Source of the DNA: Pseudomonadota bacterium
GTDB lineage: Bacteria > Pseudomonadota > Alphaproteobacteria > Caulobacterales > Caulobacteraceae
Direction: 5' to 3'
DNA: 5,518 nt
Assembly: GCA_023445955.1 (NCBI GenBank)
Contig: JAEXJH010000216.1
Coordinates: 1-5,518 of the forward strand
Position numbers and translations under genes: made by a program. Below, piece by piece: positions 4,948 through 5,518 of the stretch. The notes below the pieces were generated by a model. That model did not search any database, had not been told where the DNA came from, and saw only the letters and a list, made by a program, of their open reading frames with translations. The stretch's first letter is position 1. Every line of letters starts with the position of its first letter.

Positions 4948-5518
4948 ATGGACGCCAGGGATCAGTGGGAGCGCTTCAAGCGGCATGACTTTCCGGGCAC
5001 CCAGATCGTCGAGGACGCCTCGGGCATAGCGTTCATCCAGAGGAACGCCATCAAGTACAAGTCCATCCAGAAGACCGGCATGATCGCCTTCTTCATGGCC
5101 ATCTCGCCGGCGATCGTGCTGATGATCACTGCCGGGGTCGAGGGGCTGGTCGTCGGGTTCGGGCTGTCGCTGGTTACGGCGTTCCCCGCGACCCTCTGGT
5201 ACATGCGCCAGATGAAGAAGCTGAGCACCGCCGAGGCCAAGGTCCGGATCACCGCGACCGGCGTCGAGGTCAGCAAGCCATACTACGAGGCGTTCGTGAA
5301 GCATGCGGACCTGACCGACGTCACCGCGCGCACGGAGGGCCACGTGAAGGGCTATGCGATCGTGTTCTGGGATGGCCCGCTGGTGTTGCAGCCGACGATC
5401 TTCGCCAACAGCACCGAGGAGGCCACGGGCATGGTGGCGGCGCTTAAGGCTGCGATCGCCGTGACCCGCCAGGACGCGGGGCCGGCGCCCGCGCCCCACG
5501 CGGCCGGCCCGCCCCCCC
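4948..5518 (+). CDS. Membrane protein with two-helix hairpin and cytoplasmic domain (3' end beyond window)
   Basis: An open frame from the ATG at 4948 runs 190 codons to the window edge without a stop. A soluble N-terminus of about 40 residues (MDARDQWERFKRH...) leads to two adjacent membrane helices, about 44-62 and 66-85, joined by a very short loop with one Glu. Lysines before (K36, K38, K42) and R87-Q-M-K-K91 after place both ends in the cytoplasm. Residues 94-175 look like alternating strands followed by a helix, an arrangement reminiscent of small PH-like domains, which I cannot confirm. The visible end turns into an Ala/Pro linker. AGG at 4941-4943 is four bases before the ATG, a short but usable ribosome binding site. 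Third codon positions are almost all G or C, like the native genes and unlike the preceding one. The function is unknown. Confidence 0.75.
   Translation, partial: MDARDQWERFKRHDFPGTQIVEDASGIAFIQRNAIKYKSIQKTGMIAFFMAISPAIVLMITAGVEGLVVGFGLSLVTAFPATLWYMRQMKKLSTAEAKVRITATGVEVSKPYYEAFVKHADLTDVTARTEGHVKGYAIVFWDGPLVLQPTIFANSTEEATGMVAALKAAIAVTRQDAGPAPAPHAAGPPP

Noticed and set aside
4786..5499. 237-residue minus-strand open frame at the right end
   Set aside because: It is opposite the membrane protein frame, which has a coherent start, membrane helices and G/C third positions; the minus product is low-complexity Arg/Gly/His.

Overview
The base composition (coding regions near 70% GC), the protein flavour and two candidate promoters shaped like the Caulobacter housekeeping consensus (TTGACGS-N10-14-GCTANAWC) point to an alphaproteobacterial chromosome, most likely Caulobacter or a close relative. 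The taxon is an inference from the sequence; no search was run. No tRNA, rRNA, CRISPR array, transposase or other recognisable mobile element was found.

Left third (1-1574, minus strand): a pterin operon transcribed right to left. It begins with a 26-residue single-membrane-segment peptide, followed after 3 bases by a dihydroneopterin aldolase-family protein (FolB/FolX type). A pteridine-reductase-like short-chain dehydrogenase overlaps the aldolase by 4 bases (GTGA). After a 172-base gap with a hairpin and a possible second promoter comes the first 59 codons of a QueD/PTPS-type 6-carboxytetrahydropterin synthase homologue, cut by the left edge. Together they suggest a route making or modifying a reduced pterin, either in folate synthesis or for a monapterin- or biopterin-like cofactor.

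Middle (1575-2641): a divergent promoter region separates this operon from a plus-strand Nudix hydrolase (1664-2134), which lacks a Shine-Dalgarno and may be read from a leaderless mRNA. A strikingly AT-rich stretch with a 9-bp direct repeat (about 2141-2200, 28% GC) follows. It lies just upstream of a small secreted four-cysteine protein (2229-2453), whose gene ends in a terminator-like hairpin.

Right half (2642-5518, plus strand): a complete NAD-type aldehyde dehydrogenase (2642-4081) with its own strong ribosome binding site and an excellent Rho-independent terminator, so it looks monocistronic. Next comes an unrecognised 194-residue protein of clearly lower GC (about 58%), probably an accessory or recently acquired gene. 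Last is a membrane protein with a two-helix hairpin and a cytoplasmic domain, running off the right edge in a C7 tract.

No wholly new system is evident. The parts most worth following are the pterin operon with its leading micropeptide and PTR1-like active site, the shared divergent promoter, the AT-rich island, and the foreign-looking 194-residue gene.
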